This document shows positions 55,521 to 64,000 of a stretch of 64,000 bases of DNA, one piece after another. Each line of letters starts with the position of its first letter. The stretch's first letter is position 1. Below the pieces are notes generated by a model. It had not been told where the DNA came from, did not search any database, and saw only the letters and a program-made list of their open reading frames with translations. The translations under genes were made by a program, and so were the position numbers. This DNA comes from Halomonas sp. QHL1. Lineage in GTDB: Bacteria > Pseudomonadota > Gammaproteobacteria > Pseudomonadales > Halomonadaceae. Location: positions 685,944-749,943 of the forward strand of contig NZ_MINL01000001.1 of NCBI RefSeq assembly GCF_001882345.1, written 5' to 3'.

Positions 55521-56687
55521 ATGGCACTGAAAACCCCGCGCGATCCTCAAGATGTCGGCTACAAGTGGCCGACTGTTCTGGCGGTAGGCGTGCACGTCGC
55601 GATTGTAGCGTTTAGTTTGATCAGTCTACCTAGTCGCGACGCAGAGCCTGACAGCTCCTCAATTGTGCAGGCGACGTTGGTAAGTACCGAAACGTTTACC
55701 AATCAGGCACAGCAGTCAACAGAAGAGCAGGCGGCGATGAATGCGCCCGCCGAAGCCCCTACCGAGCCTGAAGCACCGGAAGAGCCTTCAGCCAGTGAAG
55801 AGCAGGCCGCTGCCGAACAGCAAGCCGCAGATGATGCGGCCCAGCAGGCGGCGGAAGCAGAGGCGCAAGCGTTAGAAGAAGCACGTGCGGCCGCGGAGAA
55901 TGAGGCCCAGCGCAGAGCTGAAGAAGCGGCTGAGCAGGCTGAACAGCAGGCGGCCGAAGCGGCTGAACGTGAAGCCGAAGCGGAAGCTGCCGCACAGCGC
56001 CAGCGTGAAGTGGAAGAGGCGCAACGCCAGCAGGAAGCCGCAGAGCAACAGCAACGCGAAGAGGCGGAAGCAGAACGCCAACGCGAAGCGGAAGAGCAGC
56101 AGCGCCGTGAGGCGGAAGAAGCCGAACGTCAGCGTGAAGCGGCAGAACAACTGCAGCGCGAAGAAGCTGAAGCAGAAAGCCAGCGTGAAGCCGAAGAACA
56201 GCGTCTTCGCGAGCAAGAGGAGGCGCAGCGGGAGCAGGAGGCTGAAGCACAGCGACAACGCGAAGCGGAAGAGCAGCAGCGCCGTGAAGCAGAAGCTGAG
56301 CGCCAACGTGAAGCTGCGGAAGCTGCAGAGGCGGCTATGCAACGCCAACTCGCCGGTGAGGCCGAAGCGGCTGCCAATGCCCAACAGGCTGAACAAGCGG
56401 CTAATAGCTTTATTAACATTGTTCGTCGTGCTGTTGAGCAGGCCTGGGTGATTCCGCCCGGTGCAAGTGATGCGATGAGTGCTACCCTACAGGTACGGCT
56501 AGGGCCTTCAGGAGAGTTGTTGGCAACGTCGATTGTGACATCAAGCGGCGATAGTGCTTTTGACCGGTCTGTGATGCAGGCCGTGGAACATGCTGCACCG
56601 TTTGGTGAATTGCGAGATTTACCAGCCGATCAGCAGCGTAATTTACGTCAGTTTAATCTGCGATTTACTCCAGGAGATGTTCGCTGA
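55521..56687 (+). CDS. tolA: TolA, trans-periplasmic coiled-coil protein
   Basis: The 388-residue protein has an N-terminal membrane helix (about 15-37, [20 protein letters not shown]). A very long Ala/Glu/Gln/Arg coiled-coil (about 75-295), built of near-repeats such as [16 protein letters not shown], is followed by the C-terminal D3 domain (about 300-388; [15 protein letters not shown]). It bridges TolQR to TolB/Pal. ATG 55521, with AAGG upstream, is preferred over earlier starts that overlap tolR. The long open antisense frames across it are composition artefacts. Confidence 0.92.
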   Translation: MALKTPRDPQDVGYKWPTVLAVGVHVAIVAFSLISLPSRDAEPDSSSIVQATLVSTETFTNQAQQSTEEQAAMNAPAEAPTEPEAPEEPSASEEQAAAEQQAADDAAQQAAEAEAQALEEARAAAENEAQRRAEEAAEQAEQQAAEAAEREAEAEAAAQRQREVEEAQRQQEAAEQQQREEAEAERQREAEEQQRREAEEAERQREAAEQLQREEAEAESQREAEEQRLREQEEAQREQEAEAQRQREAEEQQRREAEAERQREAAEAAEAAMQRQLAGEAEAAANAQQAEQAANSFINIVRRAVEQAWVIPPGASDAMSATLQVRLGPSGELLATSIVTSSGDSAFDRSVMQAVEHAAPFGELRDLPADQQRNLRQFNLRFTPGDVR

Positions 56688-57973
56688 TGCATAGCTTGAG
56701 CAAAGTGTGGTTGTTCTGTCTGTTGCTGCTAGTCAGCAGTGCGGCAAGTGCTAACTTAACCATTGAGATCACGCGAGGCAGCGATCAAGCGCTGCCAATT
56801 GGGGTGGTGCCGTTCGCTGGTTCAGACGGTCTACCCGAAGATGTCGCACAGATTGTTCAAGATGACCTTGAGCGCAGTGGCTATTTTGCCCCCTTAGCGC
56901 GTAGCGCTATGTTTGAGCAACCTAGCCAATCTGATGATGTTCAGTTTGACACCTGGCGTTCGCTAGATGTGCGCTATCTGGTCGTCGGCCAGGCAGAACA
57001 AACTGACGGTGGCTTTGAGCTTCAGTTTGAACTGATGGATATCAGCGGACAGCGTCGAATGATTGGTGAAACTGTAACAGTGAGAGGCGATGACCTGCGT
57101 GGCGCGGCACACTATATCAGCGATCAAATCTTTGAAGAGATTACCGATATCCGCGGCGCTTTCTCCACCAAAATTGCCTATGTCACTGCTCAGGGTATCG
57201 GTGACGATATGCAGTTTGGTCTGTACGTTGCCGACGCCGATGGCCGACGCAGCGAGCAGGTGTTGACCTCTGATGAGCCTATAATGTCACCAGCGTGGTC
57301 ACCCGATGGTACCAAGCTCGCCTATGTCTCCTTTGAGACTGAGCGCCCGGCAATCTATATTCAGGATGTGGCTACTGGCCAGCGCGTGCAAGCGACCTCG
57401 TTTGAAGGCATTAACGGCGCACCGGCATGGTCACCAGACGGTCGACGTATCGCCATGTCACTGTCTAAAGATGGCCAGCCTGAAATTTACATCATGGATG
57501 TTGGCAGCCGTTCCGCAGAGCGCATCACCAACAATAACAGCATCGATACTGAGCCAGCATGGGCGCCAGATGGCCAAAGCCTGCTGTTTACCTCCGATCG
57601 TAGCGGTGGTCCCCAGCTTTACCAGTATTCATTGGGTGGGGGCGAGGCCCAGCGCCTGACATTTACCGGTAACTACAACGCCCGTGGTCGCTACTCGCCG
57701 GATGGTGAGCAGATATTTTTGATCCACCGCTCAAGCAATGGTTATCAAGTGGCAAGGCAGGATCTAAGCGGTGACCGCTTAGTGGTATTAAGTGAATCAA
57801 CAAGAGATGAATCTCCTAGTGTTGCGCCGAACGGGACCATGGTAATCTTCGCTACCCAACAGGGTGGTAATGGGGTGCTTAGTGCTGTTTCAGCAGATGG
57901 TCGCTCATCATTTAGGTTGCCATCAGCACAAGGTGATGTACGTGATCCAGCTTGGTCACCCTTCTTAAATTGA
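56687..57973 (+). CDS. tolB: TolB, periplasmic beta-propeller
   Basis: The 428-residue protein has a Sec signal peptide ([22 protein letters not shown]), a Rossmann-like N-terminal domain and a six-bladed propeller. The propeller carries repeated WSPDG blocks ([40 protein letters not shown]). It binds Pal and colicin-type ligands and signals to TolA. Its start overlaps the tolA stop (TGATG), so translation is coupled. Confidence 0.96.
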   Translation: MHSLSKVWLFCLLLLVSSAASANLTIEITRGSDQALPIGVVPFAGSDGLPEDVAQIVQDDLERSGYFAPLARSAMFEQPSQSDDVQFDTWRSLDVRYLVVGQAEQTDGGFELQFELMDISGQRRMIGETVTVRGDDLRGAAHYISDQIFEEITDIRGAFSTKIAYVTAQGIGDDMQFGLYVADADGRRSEQVLTSDEPIMSPAWSPDGTKLAYVSFETERPAIYIQDVATGQRVQATSFEGINGAPAWSPDGRRIAMSLSKDGQPEIYIMDVGSRSAERITNNNSIDTEPAWAPDGQSLLFTSDRSGGPQLYQYSLGGGEAQRLTFTGNYNARGRYSPDGEQIFLIHRSSNGYQVARQDLSGDRLVVLSESTRDESPSVAPNGTMVIFATQQGGNGVLSAVSADGRSSFRLPSAQGDVRDPAWSPFLN

Positions 57974-58027
57974 TCAAATTAGTCGATAAACATCGAAATT
58001 TTTAGTTTTCAGGCAAGGAGTCTGATT

Positions 58028-58567
58028 ATGCAACTTAAACCGTTGGCTCGCTCATTAGCAGCAGCGCTATCTATCGTGGTAATCGCTGGCTGTTCCAGCA
58101 CCGGCGGAACCCAAGACGGTGACTCGTACGGTAGCCAGGATGGCAGCACGACCGGTTCCAGCACTTCGGGTACAGGCACGGGTAGTCAGTATGGTTCCAC
58201 ATCTGGTTCAGGCGCTGGTCAGCAGGCTGATTCACGCATCCCAGAAGTACGCACCATCTATTTCGATTACGACCGCGATACAATTAAGAGCGAGTACGAA
58301 TCCGTTGTAATGGCACACGCGCGCTATTTGCGTGCCAACCCTAATGCTCAAGTGGTACTCCACGGACATACCGATGAACGCGGTACCCGTGAATACAACA
58401 TGGCGCTAGGTGAGCGTCGTGCCGGTGCAGTAGAACGCTTCCTGAATATTCAGGGTGTTTCTTCTTCACAAATGAGCGTGGTTAGCTATGGTGAAGAGCG
58501 TCCGGCCGTCAATGGCCAAGACGAGAGCGCTTACGCTCAGAACCGTCGCGTCGTATTTAACTACTAA
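58028..58567 (+). CDS. pal: Peptidoglycan-associated lipoprotein Pal
   Basis: The 179-residue outer-membrane lipoprotein has lipobox VIAGC, a Ser/Gly/Thr-rich linker (about 25-70) and an OmpA-like peptidoglycan-binding domain (TIYFDYDRDTIKSEYE, LHGHTDERGTREYNMALGERRA). The diaminopimelate-binding Asp and Arg are conserved. CAAGGAG lies upstream of the ATG. It is the anchor of the Tol system at the cell wall. Confidence 0.96.
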   Translation: MQLKPLARSLAAALSIVVIAGCSSTGGTQDGDSYGSQDGSTTGSSTSGTGTGSQYGSTSGSGAGQQADSRIPEVRTIYFDYDRDTIKSEYESVVMAHARYLRANPNAQVVLHGHTDERGTREYNMALGERRAGAVERFLNIQGVSSSQMSVVSYGEERPAVNGQDESAYAQNRRVVFNY

Positions 58568-58603
58568 GCATTTAACAATTGAATGCTTAACCACTGATGA
58601 ATC

Positions 58604-58630
58604 CGGCGTGCGGCTAACCGCACGCCGTTT
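58604..58630 (+). terminator. Terminator or attenuator after pal
   Basis: CGGCGTGCGG at 58604-58613 pairs perfectly with CCGCACGCCG at 58618-58627 (loop CTAA), followed by TTT. A second, AT-rich hairpin (TAAGCATT at 58565-58572 with AATGCTTA at 58582-58589) precedes it. Because cpoB follows only 18 bases later, partial read-through is likely. Confidence 0.65.
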
Positions 58631-58647
58631 ACGTCTCCGGAGTCATC

Positions 58648-59442
58648 ATGAATCACAGTCTCAAGCGTTTTATTGAGAGGCTGTGCGGTGCGGGAGCCAT
58701 AGTGCTCCCGCTATCCGTATTGCCTTTAACGGCCGCCGCTCAACAGCCACTCGTGCAAGACCTATCCAACTCTTCCAACAGCAGCTTCTATCAGCAGACG
58801 CAGCGCCAGGAAGCATCCAGCGGCAATCTTGTGCTGTTTAACCAGGTACAGGAGCACCAGCAGGAAATTCAGCAGCTACGCGGTCAGATTGAAGAGCTTC
58901 GTCACCAGTTGGAACAGCTGCGTCGCCAATCACAGCAGCAGTATCTCGATATTGAAGATCGACTGATGAGCAGCGGCCCAACTCAGATTGAGCAGTCAAC
59001 CCCAGCGGTAGAGCCTGCAGCCGCCGAGGAAGTTGTCAATGCGCCTTCTACCCGCAACGTAAGTGAGGGTGCCCAAGCCGATTACCAAGCCGCCTTCGGA
59101 CATGTTCAGGCGCGCCGTTTTGACGAAGCGATCGCGGCCTTTGAGGCCTTCGTTACCGATCACCCTGATACTAGTCTAACGGCTAATGGTCACTACTGGC
59201 TGGGCGAGCTATATGCTGCGGAAGGCGAGCTGGATGCCGCTGACCAAGCGTTTAGCCGTGTGATCGATGAATATAGCGGCAGTAGTAAAGTGCCGGATGC
59301 GATCTATAAGCTAGGCTTAGTGAAAGCGCGTAAAGGCGAAGCAGAGCGCAGCCGTGAGCTACTTGAGCAAGTGCGCGATGACTACCCGCAAAGCAGTGCC
59401 GCGGGCCTTGCCAATGACTTTTTACGCCAATCAGCAAGTTAA
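58648..59442 (+). CDS. cpoB: Cell division coordinator CpoB (YbgF)
   Basis: The 264-residue periplasmic protein has a signal peptide (about 1-32, ending LTAAAQ), an N-terminal trimerising coiled-coil rich in Gln/Glu/Leu (about 60-110, QQEIQQLRGQIEELRHQLEQ) and C-terminal TPR repeats (about 145-260). It links PBP1B activity with the Tol machine. GGAG precedes ATG 58648. It is the last gene of the Tol-Pal cluster. Confidence 0.93.
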   Translation: MNHSLKRFIERLCGAGAIVLPLSVLPLTAAAQQPLVQDLSNSSNSSFYQQTQRQEASSGNLVLFNQVQEHQQEIQQLRGQIEELRHQLEQLRRQSQQQYLDIEDRLMSSGPTQIEQSTPAVEPAAAEEVVNAPSTRNVSEGAQADYQAAFGHVQARRFDEAIAAFEAFVTDHPDTSLTANGHYWLGELYAAEGELDAADQAFSRVIDEYSGSSKVPDAIYKLGLVKARKGEAERSRELLEQVRDDYPQSSAAGLANDFLRQSAS

Positions 59443-59466
59443 AATTTTTTGCTTCAAGGAATCAGC

Positions 59467-60228
59467 ATGAGCTGCAAGATCGACTATCAACCAGCGCCCA
59501 ACCTATTGGAAAATCGCATCGTGTTGGTAACCGGCGCAGGGGACGGGATTGGCCGTGCGGCAGCGTTGAGCTATGCCCAACACGGAGCAACCGTGATTCT
59601 ATTGGGGCGCACTATTGCCAAGTTAGAGCGCGTTTATGATGAAATCGAAGCCGCTGGGGGCCCGCAGCCAGCGATTTTCCCGCTCAATTTTGAAGGCGCC
59701 ACGTTAAAAGATTTTCATGATATGGCGGAAACGCTGGATAAAGAGTTTGGCCGCTTGGACGGTTTGCTGCATAACGCCGGGCTGTTGGGTCGTATCACGC
59801 CTTTCGAGCAGTATAATCCGGAGCTTTGGCAGCAGGTAATGCAGGTGAACATTAACGGACCAATCTGGATGACCCAAGCGCTATTGCCTCTGCTGCAAGC
59901 GTCTGACGATGCATCGGTCATTTTTACCTCCTCCAGCGTCGGCCGTAAAGGCCGCGCCTATTGGGGGGCATACTCGGTCTCTAAGTTCGCCACCGAAGGG
60001 TTTGTCGAGGTGTTGGCCGACGAGTTGGATAACCAAACCAATGTACGCGTTAATTCTCTCAATCCTGGGGCTACGCGCACTCAAATGCGGCGTACCGCGT
60101 TTCCCGGTGAGGATCCCTTCACTTTGCGCACGCCGGAAGACATCATGCCTACATACTTATGGCTTATGGGGCCAGACAGTAAAGGCACCAACGGCCAAAA
60201 GCTTGATGCCCAGCCACCACGGGTATAG
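59467..60228 (+). CDS. yciK: YciK-like short-chain dehydrogenase
   Basis: The 253-residue SDR has TGAGDGIGRAAALSYA (NAD(P) motif), LHNAGLLG, a catalytic Ser in FTSSSVGRKG and YSVSK. The length and the LLRAMGPDS-like C-terminus (LWLMGPDSKGTNGQ) match E. coli YciK (252). The substrate is not known. ATG 59467 follows AAGGAA. Genes of this kind lie next to mupP and ubiG in pseudomonads, as here. Confidence 0.88.
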   Translation: MSCKIDYQPAPNLLENRIVLVTGAGDGIGRAAALSYAQHGATVILLGRTIAKLERVYDEIEAAGGPQPAIFPLNFEGATLKDFHDMAETLDKEFGRLDGLLHNAGLLGRITPFEQYNPELWQQVMQVNINGPIWMTQALLPLLQASDDASVIFTSSSVGRKGRAYWGAYSVSKFATEGFVEVLADELDNQTNVRVNSLNPGATRTQMRRTAFPGEDPFTLRTPEDIMPTYLWLMGPDSKGTNGQKLDAQPPRV

Positions 60229-60273
60229 CGCTTACTTTTAAAACCCTTATCTGCCAGTCGATGCCCGAGGTAC

Positions 60274-60942
60274 TTAGCGTTTAAATTCGTTCAGGGCATC
60301 GACCAGTGCGTGGCACTCTCCAAACCACAAGTCAGCAGGCCACTGCTGATAGTCATCCTCTTCGCTGATATAGCCGTAGCCAACGGCCACGGCGGTCATG
60401 CCTGCGGCGACGGCCGCCTCGATATCCCGGGCGTGATCGCCGATATACCAGCACTGCTCAGGTTCAACGCCTAGTCGCCGGGCAGCTTCCCAGAGTGGCT
60501 CAGGGGCTGGCTTTTTAACACTCAGATCATCCGCACACAGCAGGGCGCCGGGCTGGAGCGCTAATGCGTTTAATAACGGTAGCGTATAGCGGCGAGGTTT
60601 ATTGGTTACAATCCCCCAGGGCCGCTGGTTACCATGCCACTCTTTCAGCCATACATCGAGCGGCGAAAAAACCTGGCTATACACGGCCACTGCCTGCTCG
60701 TAGGCATCCAGCAGAAACTGCCGTGCTTGAATATGTCCGTCCGCTTTCGCTTCTAAACCCAGCGCCAGCGTAACTAGCGCGCTACCACCATTAGAGACCT
60801 GTCGACGGATCACTTCAAAGGGAAGCGGCTCTAACCCGTGATGAGTACGTAGTGCATTGGTAGCTCGGGCCAAATCGGGGGCGGTATCGACCAGGGTGCC
60901 GTCTAAATCGAAGAGAATCGCTTGGGGCGCTTGCATCGGCAT
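60274..60942 (-). CDS. mupP: HAD phosphatase, MupP/Gph-like
   Basis: The 222-residue HAD-superfamily phosphatase has the nucleophile motif FDLDGTLVDTAPDL, motif II in GIVTNKPRRY, and motif III/IV in KPAPEPLWEAA and YIGDHARDIEAA. The adjacency to ubiG and a yciK-type SDR is that of MupP, the N-acetylmuramate 6-phosphate phosphatase of the anhydro-muropeptide recycling bypass described in Pseudomonas. A phosphoglycolate phosphatase is the alternative. It starts directly after the ubiG stop, so translation is probably coupled. Confidence 0.78.
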   Translation of the reverse strand: MPMQAPQAILFDLDGTLVDTAPDLARATNALRTHHGLEPLPFEVIRRQVSNGGSALVTLALGLEAKADGHIQARQFLLDAYEQAVAVYSQVFSPLDVWLKEWHGNQRPWGIVTNKPRRYTLPLLNALALQPGALLCADDLSVKKPAPEPLWEAARRLGVEPEQCWYIGDHARDIEAAVAAGMTAVAVGYGYISEEDDYQQWPADLWFGECHALVDALNEFKR

Positions 60943-61686
60943 TTATTCGCTCACCTTACGGCAGTACATCATGTAGTTGACCGAGACATCATGGCCAACT
61001 AAACGGTAGTGTCGGGTTAGCGGGTTATAGGTAAGACCTGTCTGTTCACGTACTTCTAAACCACTGTCGCGTGACCAAGCGGCCATTTCTGAAGGGCGGA
61101 TAAATTTCGAATAGTTATGCGTACCCCGGGGCAGCAGTCTAAGCACGTACTCGGCGCCTAGTATTGCGAATGCGTAGGACTTGGCAGTGCGATTCAGCGT
61201 AGAAAAGAACACATAGCCACCTGGGCGAACCAAGGCACTGCAGGCTCGAATGACAGAGGCGGGATCGGGTACGTGCTCAAGCATCTCCATGCAGGTCACT
61301 ACATCGTAAAAGCCGGGCTTTTGAATCGCCATGGCTTCCACACTGATGTGCTGATAATCAACCTCAACGCCGCGTTCTTCCGCGTGCAGCCTAGCCACCG
61401 CTAGTGGCGCTTCACCCAGATCAATGCCGGTTACTTTCGCCCCGCGATTGGCCATCGATTCACTCAAAATGCCGCCGCCACACCCCACATCCAGCACTTT
61501 TTTACCCGCCAGCCCTGCGCGCGCATCAATAAAATCGAGGCGCAAAGGGTTAATCTCGTGGAGCGGTTTAAATTCACCCTGCGGATCCCACCAGCGGCTA
61601 GCGAGCGCTTCAAATTTAGCGACTTCGGCGGCATCGACGTTGCCTTGATAGTGACCAGCAGTGCTATCCTGTGGTGTCGCTTGCAT
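60943..61686 (-). CDS. ubiG: Ubiquinone biosynthesis O-methyltransferase
   Basis: The 247-residue class I SAM methyltransferase performs both O-methylations of ubiquinone synthesis. The SAM motif is [16 protein letters not shown], and the N-terminal [26 protein letters not shown] is diagnostic of UbiG. ATG 61686 has GGGAG upstream and gives the usual length (E. coli 240). It heads the ubiG-mupP unit. Confidence 0.95.
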   Translation of the reverse strand: MQATPQDSTAGHYQGNVDAAEVAKFEALASRWWDPQGEFKPLHEINPLRLDFIDARAGLAGKKVLDVGCGGGILSESMANRGAKVTGIDLGEAPLAVARLHAEERGVEVDYQHISVEAMAIQKPGFYDVVTCMEMLEHVPDPASVIRACSALVRPGGYVFFSTLNRTAKSYAFAILGAEYVLRLLPRGTHNYSKFIRPSEMAAWSRDSGLEVREQTGLTYNPLTRHYRLVGHDVSVNYMMYCRKVSE

Positions 61687-61837
61687 GTTTTGACTCCCAT
61701 TGTCATTGAGCATTAAGCGAAAAGTTGACGCTTAATCACTGGTTATCGTCCATTGGCGAGGTGGCATCCATCCACGCCTTCAGTATTATGGACATTCTAA
61801 CCACTCCTGTGTCGGAACGCATGAAAAGGACCTCTCT

Positions 61838-62728
61838 ATGATTCGCAAGGCCGTACTTCCTGTTGCTGGGTTTGGCACCCGCTGCTTGCCGGCTTCGAAG
61901 GCTATTCCCAAGGAGATGATTACGATTGTTGATAGGCCAGTCATTCAATATGTGGTCGAAGAGGCGATTGCCGCGGGTATTCGCGAGATAGTGCTGGTCA
62001 CCAGTAGCAACAAAAGCGCTATCGAAAACCACTTCGACACCCACGCCGAGCTTGAAGCCAGCCTGGAAGCGAAGGGTAAGCACGAGCTTTTGGCGATGCT
62101 ACGCAACTTAGTGCCTGATGATGTCAGCATTATCAGTATTCGTCAGGGTGTTCCGTTAGGGCTGGGTCACGCGGTGCTATGCGCTCGCCCGATCATTGGT
62201 GACAATGAGCCTTTTGCTGTGCTGCTTCCCGATGTGCTGGTCGATAATAGTGCCAACGAGTCGACCGATTTGGCCGGCATGTTGGCGGCGTATGATCAGC
62301 AGCAAACGGCGCAGCTGATGGTAGAAGAGGTAGCCTGGGAGCAAGTTGAGAAATATGGCATCGTGGCGCCAGCCGGTGACGTGCCTGCCCCAAATCAATC
62401 GGCAGATCTAGTGGGTATGGTGGAAAAGCCGAAGCGTGATGCGGCGCCCTCAAATCTAGCAGTGATTGGTCGTTATGCGCTGCCAGGCCATATTTTCCCT
62501 ATTTTAGAAGCAACACAGCCCGGTGCGGGCGGTGAAATTCAACTCACCGATGCGCTGGAGACCCTGCGCGAACAGTCGGGCGTTCAGGCATACCGTATGC
62601 AGGGCACTACCTATGACTGTGGTCAGCCGCTGGGTTACCTTGAAGCCACGCTTGCCTATGCGCGTCGTCACCCTGAGTTTGGTGAGGGTTTCCAAGCCCT
62701 GCTATCACGTTACCAACAGGGAGAGTAA
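61838..62728 (+). CDS. galU: UTP-glucose-1-phosphate uridylyltransferase
   Basis: The 296-residue nucleotidyltransferase makes UDP-glucose. The signature is AVLPVAGFGTRCLPASKAIPKEM split by the start of the fold, with VEKPKRDAAPSNLAVIGRYAL in the sugar-binding region. Length matches E. coli GalU (302). AAGGACC precedes the ATG. The UDP-glucose-dehydrogenase-like gene follows after three bases, forming an operon for UDP-sugar or envelope-polymer use. Confidence 0.95.
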   Translation: MIRKAVLPVAGFGTRCLPASKAIPKEMITIVDRPVIQYVVEEAIAAGIREIVLVTSSNKSAIENHFDTHAELEASLEAKGKHELLAMLRNLVPDDVSIISIRQGVPLGLGHAVLCARPIIGDNEPFAVLLPDVLVDNSANESTDLAGMLAAYDQQQTAQLMVEEVAWEQVEKYGIVAPAGDVPAPNQSADLVGMVEKPKRDAAPSNLAVIGRYALPGHIFPILEATQPGAGGEIQLTDALETLREQSGVQAYRMQGTTYDCGQPLGYLEATLAYARRHPEFGEGFQALLSRYQQGE

Positions 62729-62731
62729 CCC

Positions 62732-64000
62732 ATGCGGGTGTTACTTTACGGTAGCGAATTGAGCGCAGCGACAGCCGCCGCTGCGTTGGCCTGGGTGGGG
62801 CATCAGGTGCAGTGGTTGCCACACGCTGATGCCCCCTGGTCAGCACTTTCCCAAGTAGATTGGCTCCGCAGCGAACCTCAACTGATGGCGCATCTGGAGC
62901 ATGGCCTTGCGGAAGGGACGCTGCAGGTCATTGAGCAGCTTAAAGAGGCCCACACGCCTGAAGTGATCTGGCTGGCGTTATCTCCTGCGCAGCGTAGTTC
63001 AGCCAGTGCGCTGGTTGAAGACCCGCTGCTGGTCGATCAGCACGGCATCGTGCTTATCAATAATTCAACGTTCCCGGTTGGCGAGACCGAGCGCCTGCAT
63101 GCGCTGATGGGCATGCAGCACACCAGCGTGGCGCTCCCTGATACGTTGGAAGAGGGACGGGCGTGGGACTCGTTTACCCGCCCCACACGGCGGCTATTAG
63201 GCTGCGACGATGCCACTGGTGAGCAGGTGACCAGGGAGCTCTTACGCGCCTTTAACCGCCGCAGCGAGGTATTTCAGTGTATGCCGCGCCGCGCTGCCGA
63301 GCTCACCAAACTGGCTATTAATGGCATGCTCGCCACGCGCATCAGTTATATGAATGAAATTGCGGGCTTGGCTGATACCCTGGGGGTGGATGTTGAGCAT
63401 GTCCGCCAGGGGATGGGCGCCGACTCACGCATCGGGTTTGAGTATCTCTACCCCGGTTGTGGGTTTGGTGGGCCGAACTTCTCCCGGGACTTGATGCGTC
63501 TGGCCGATGTTCAGCTGCAAAGCGGCCGCTATTCAGCACTGCTTGAGCAGGTAATGGATATTAACGAACAGAAGAAAGAGACCCTATTCCGTAAGCTCTG
63601 GGCTCACTTTGCGGGCGAGTTGGCAGGTAAAACAGTGGCAATATGGGGCGCGGCGTTCAAGCCTGGCACCGCGCGTATTGACCACGCGCCAGTGTTAACG
63701 CTGCTCGAGGCACTTTGGGCGCAGGGTGTTCATGTTCAACTCCACGACCCGGCGGCAGTGCCTGCGCTTCACGCCTTGGTAGGCGAGCGTGACGACCTGC
63801 GCACCTATACGCATGACCCCTACCAAGCCTGTGAGGGAGCCGATGTACTGATGCTGGTGACCGAATGGAAAACGTATTGGAACCCAGACTGGCACCGACT
63901 CGGCGCACTACTAAACGCTAAGCTCGTCTTAGATGGACGCAATATTTACGACCCTGAGTTTGTTGCCAGCTGTGGATTAATGTACCGAGGTATTGGCCGT
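62732..64000 (+). CDS. UDP-glucose 6-dehydrogenase-like protein, catalytically degenerate; 3' end beyond window
   Basis: The first 423 residues are visible and run to the window edge without a stop. The overall UGDH architecture is recognisable: STFPVGE block, AAELTKLAINGMLATRISYMNEIA with the conserved Lys193 and Asn197, LYPGCGFGGPNFSRDL, and the C-terminal WGAAFKPGTARID. Two key elements are missing. The N-terminal NAD motif GxGxxG reads GSELSA (7-12), and the catalytic Cys of GFGGxCFPKD is Asn249 (GFGGPNFSRD). Oxidation of UDP-glucose by the known mechanism is therefore unlikely. It is three bases from galU, so it is co-expressed with the enzyme making UDP-glucose; a binding or regulatory role is possible (inference). 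Confidence 0.8.
   Translation, partial: MRVLLYGSELSAATAAAALAWVGHQVQWLPHADAPWSALSQVDWLRSEPQLMAHLEHGLAEGTLQVIEQLKEAHTPEVIWLALSPAQRSSASALVEDPLLVDQHGIVLINNSTFPVGETERLHALMGMQHTSVALPDTLEEGRAWDSFTRPTRRLLGCDDATGEQVTRELLRAFNRRSEVFQCMPRRAAELTKLAINGMLATRISYMNEIAGLADTLGVDVEHVRQGMGADSRIGFEYLYPGCGFGGPNFSRDLMRLADVQLQSGRYSALLEQVMDINEQKKETLFRKLWAHFAGELAGKTVAIWGAAFKPGTARIDHAPVLTLLEALWAQGVHVQLHDPAAVPALHALVGERDDLRTYTHDPYQACEGADVLMLVTEWKTYWNPDWHRLGALLNAKLVLDGRNIYDPEFVASCGLMYRGIGR

Noticed and set aside
55759..56419. Several long antisense and +1 frames over tolA
   Set aside because: They arise from the repetitive Ala/Glu/Gln codons of the coiled-coil and show only low-complexity sequence.

Overview
The window reads as chromosome of a halophilic gammaproteobacterium, most likely Halomonas or a close relative in the Halomonadaceae. 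That is an inference from the protein flavour and from gene orders: ruvCAB-ybgC-tolQRAB-pal-cpoB, ubiG-mupP next to a yciK-type SDR, a RegB/RegA (PrrB/PrrA) pair, gcvP/gcvH/gcvT around an AGCS symporter, and an Amt fused to c-di-GMP domains. No rRNA is present to confirm it.

Region 1-5.0 kb is accessory and eroded. It holds an IS1182-type transposase broken by two frameshifts, an outer-membrane barrel protein, a scrap of P-type ATPase, an AT-rich stretch, a ferritin-like gene behind an FNR-type site, an Fnr/Dnr-like regulator without the N-terminal cysteine cluster, and a truncated, frameshifted moaA. Together these look like remnants of an anaerobic or nitrate-respiration island.

Region 5-28 kb is mostly core metabolism: a lipoprotein, ppnN, the glycine cleavage genes with a probable glycine/alanine:Na+ symporter, an NlpD-like lipoprotein and a YihG-type acyltransferase. 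It continues with a ketone-body block (scoA, scoB, bdhA) interleaved with grxA, a DUF1338-like gene and an orphan HybE-like gene, then RegB/RegA, pyrC, mtnN and folD.

At 28.0-28.6 kb there is a four-gene tRNA cluster (Pro-TGG, Arg-TCT, His-GTG twice) behind a good sigma-70 promoter. Next comes a 1126-residue Amt-HAMP-like-PAS-PAS-GGDEF-EAL protein, a striking candidate ammonium sensor wired to c-di-GMP.

Region 32-49 kb holds a DadA-like oxidoreductase, a YjfB-like small protein, prfC, a TatD nuclease, ygfZ, an HMA-like/OsmC pair, uvrB-nei, class I fumarase, cardiolipin synthase, a LysR regulator, a NadM-Nudix fusion with an altered Nudix box, YihY, acylphosphatase and a hydroxypyruvate-reductase-like enzyme.

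Region 49-64 kb is a long, mainly co-directional housekeeping stretch: fmdB-like gene, aspS, ruvCAB, ybgC, tolQRAB-pal-cpoB and yciK. It ends with mupP and ubiG on the minus strand, then galU. The last gene, cut by the window edge, is a UDP-glucose-dehydrogenase-like protein that has lost both the NAD glycine motif and the catalytic cysteine.

No CRISPR array, prophage, rRNA or replication origin was seen. Start codons were moved inward from the longest reading frame wherever a ribosome binding site, signal peptide or family length supported it.
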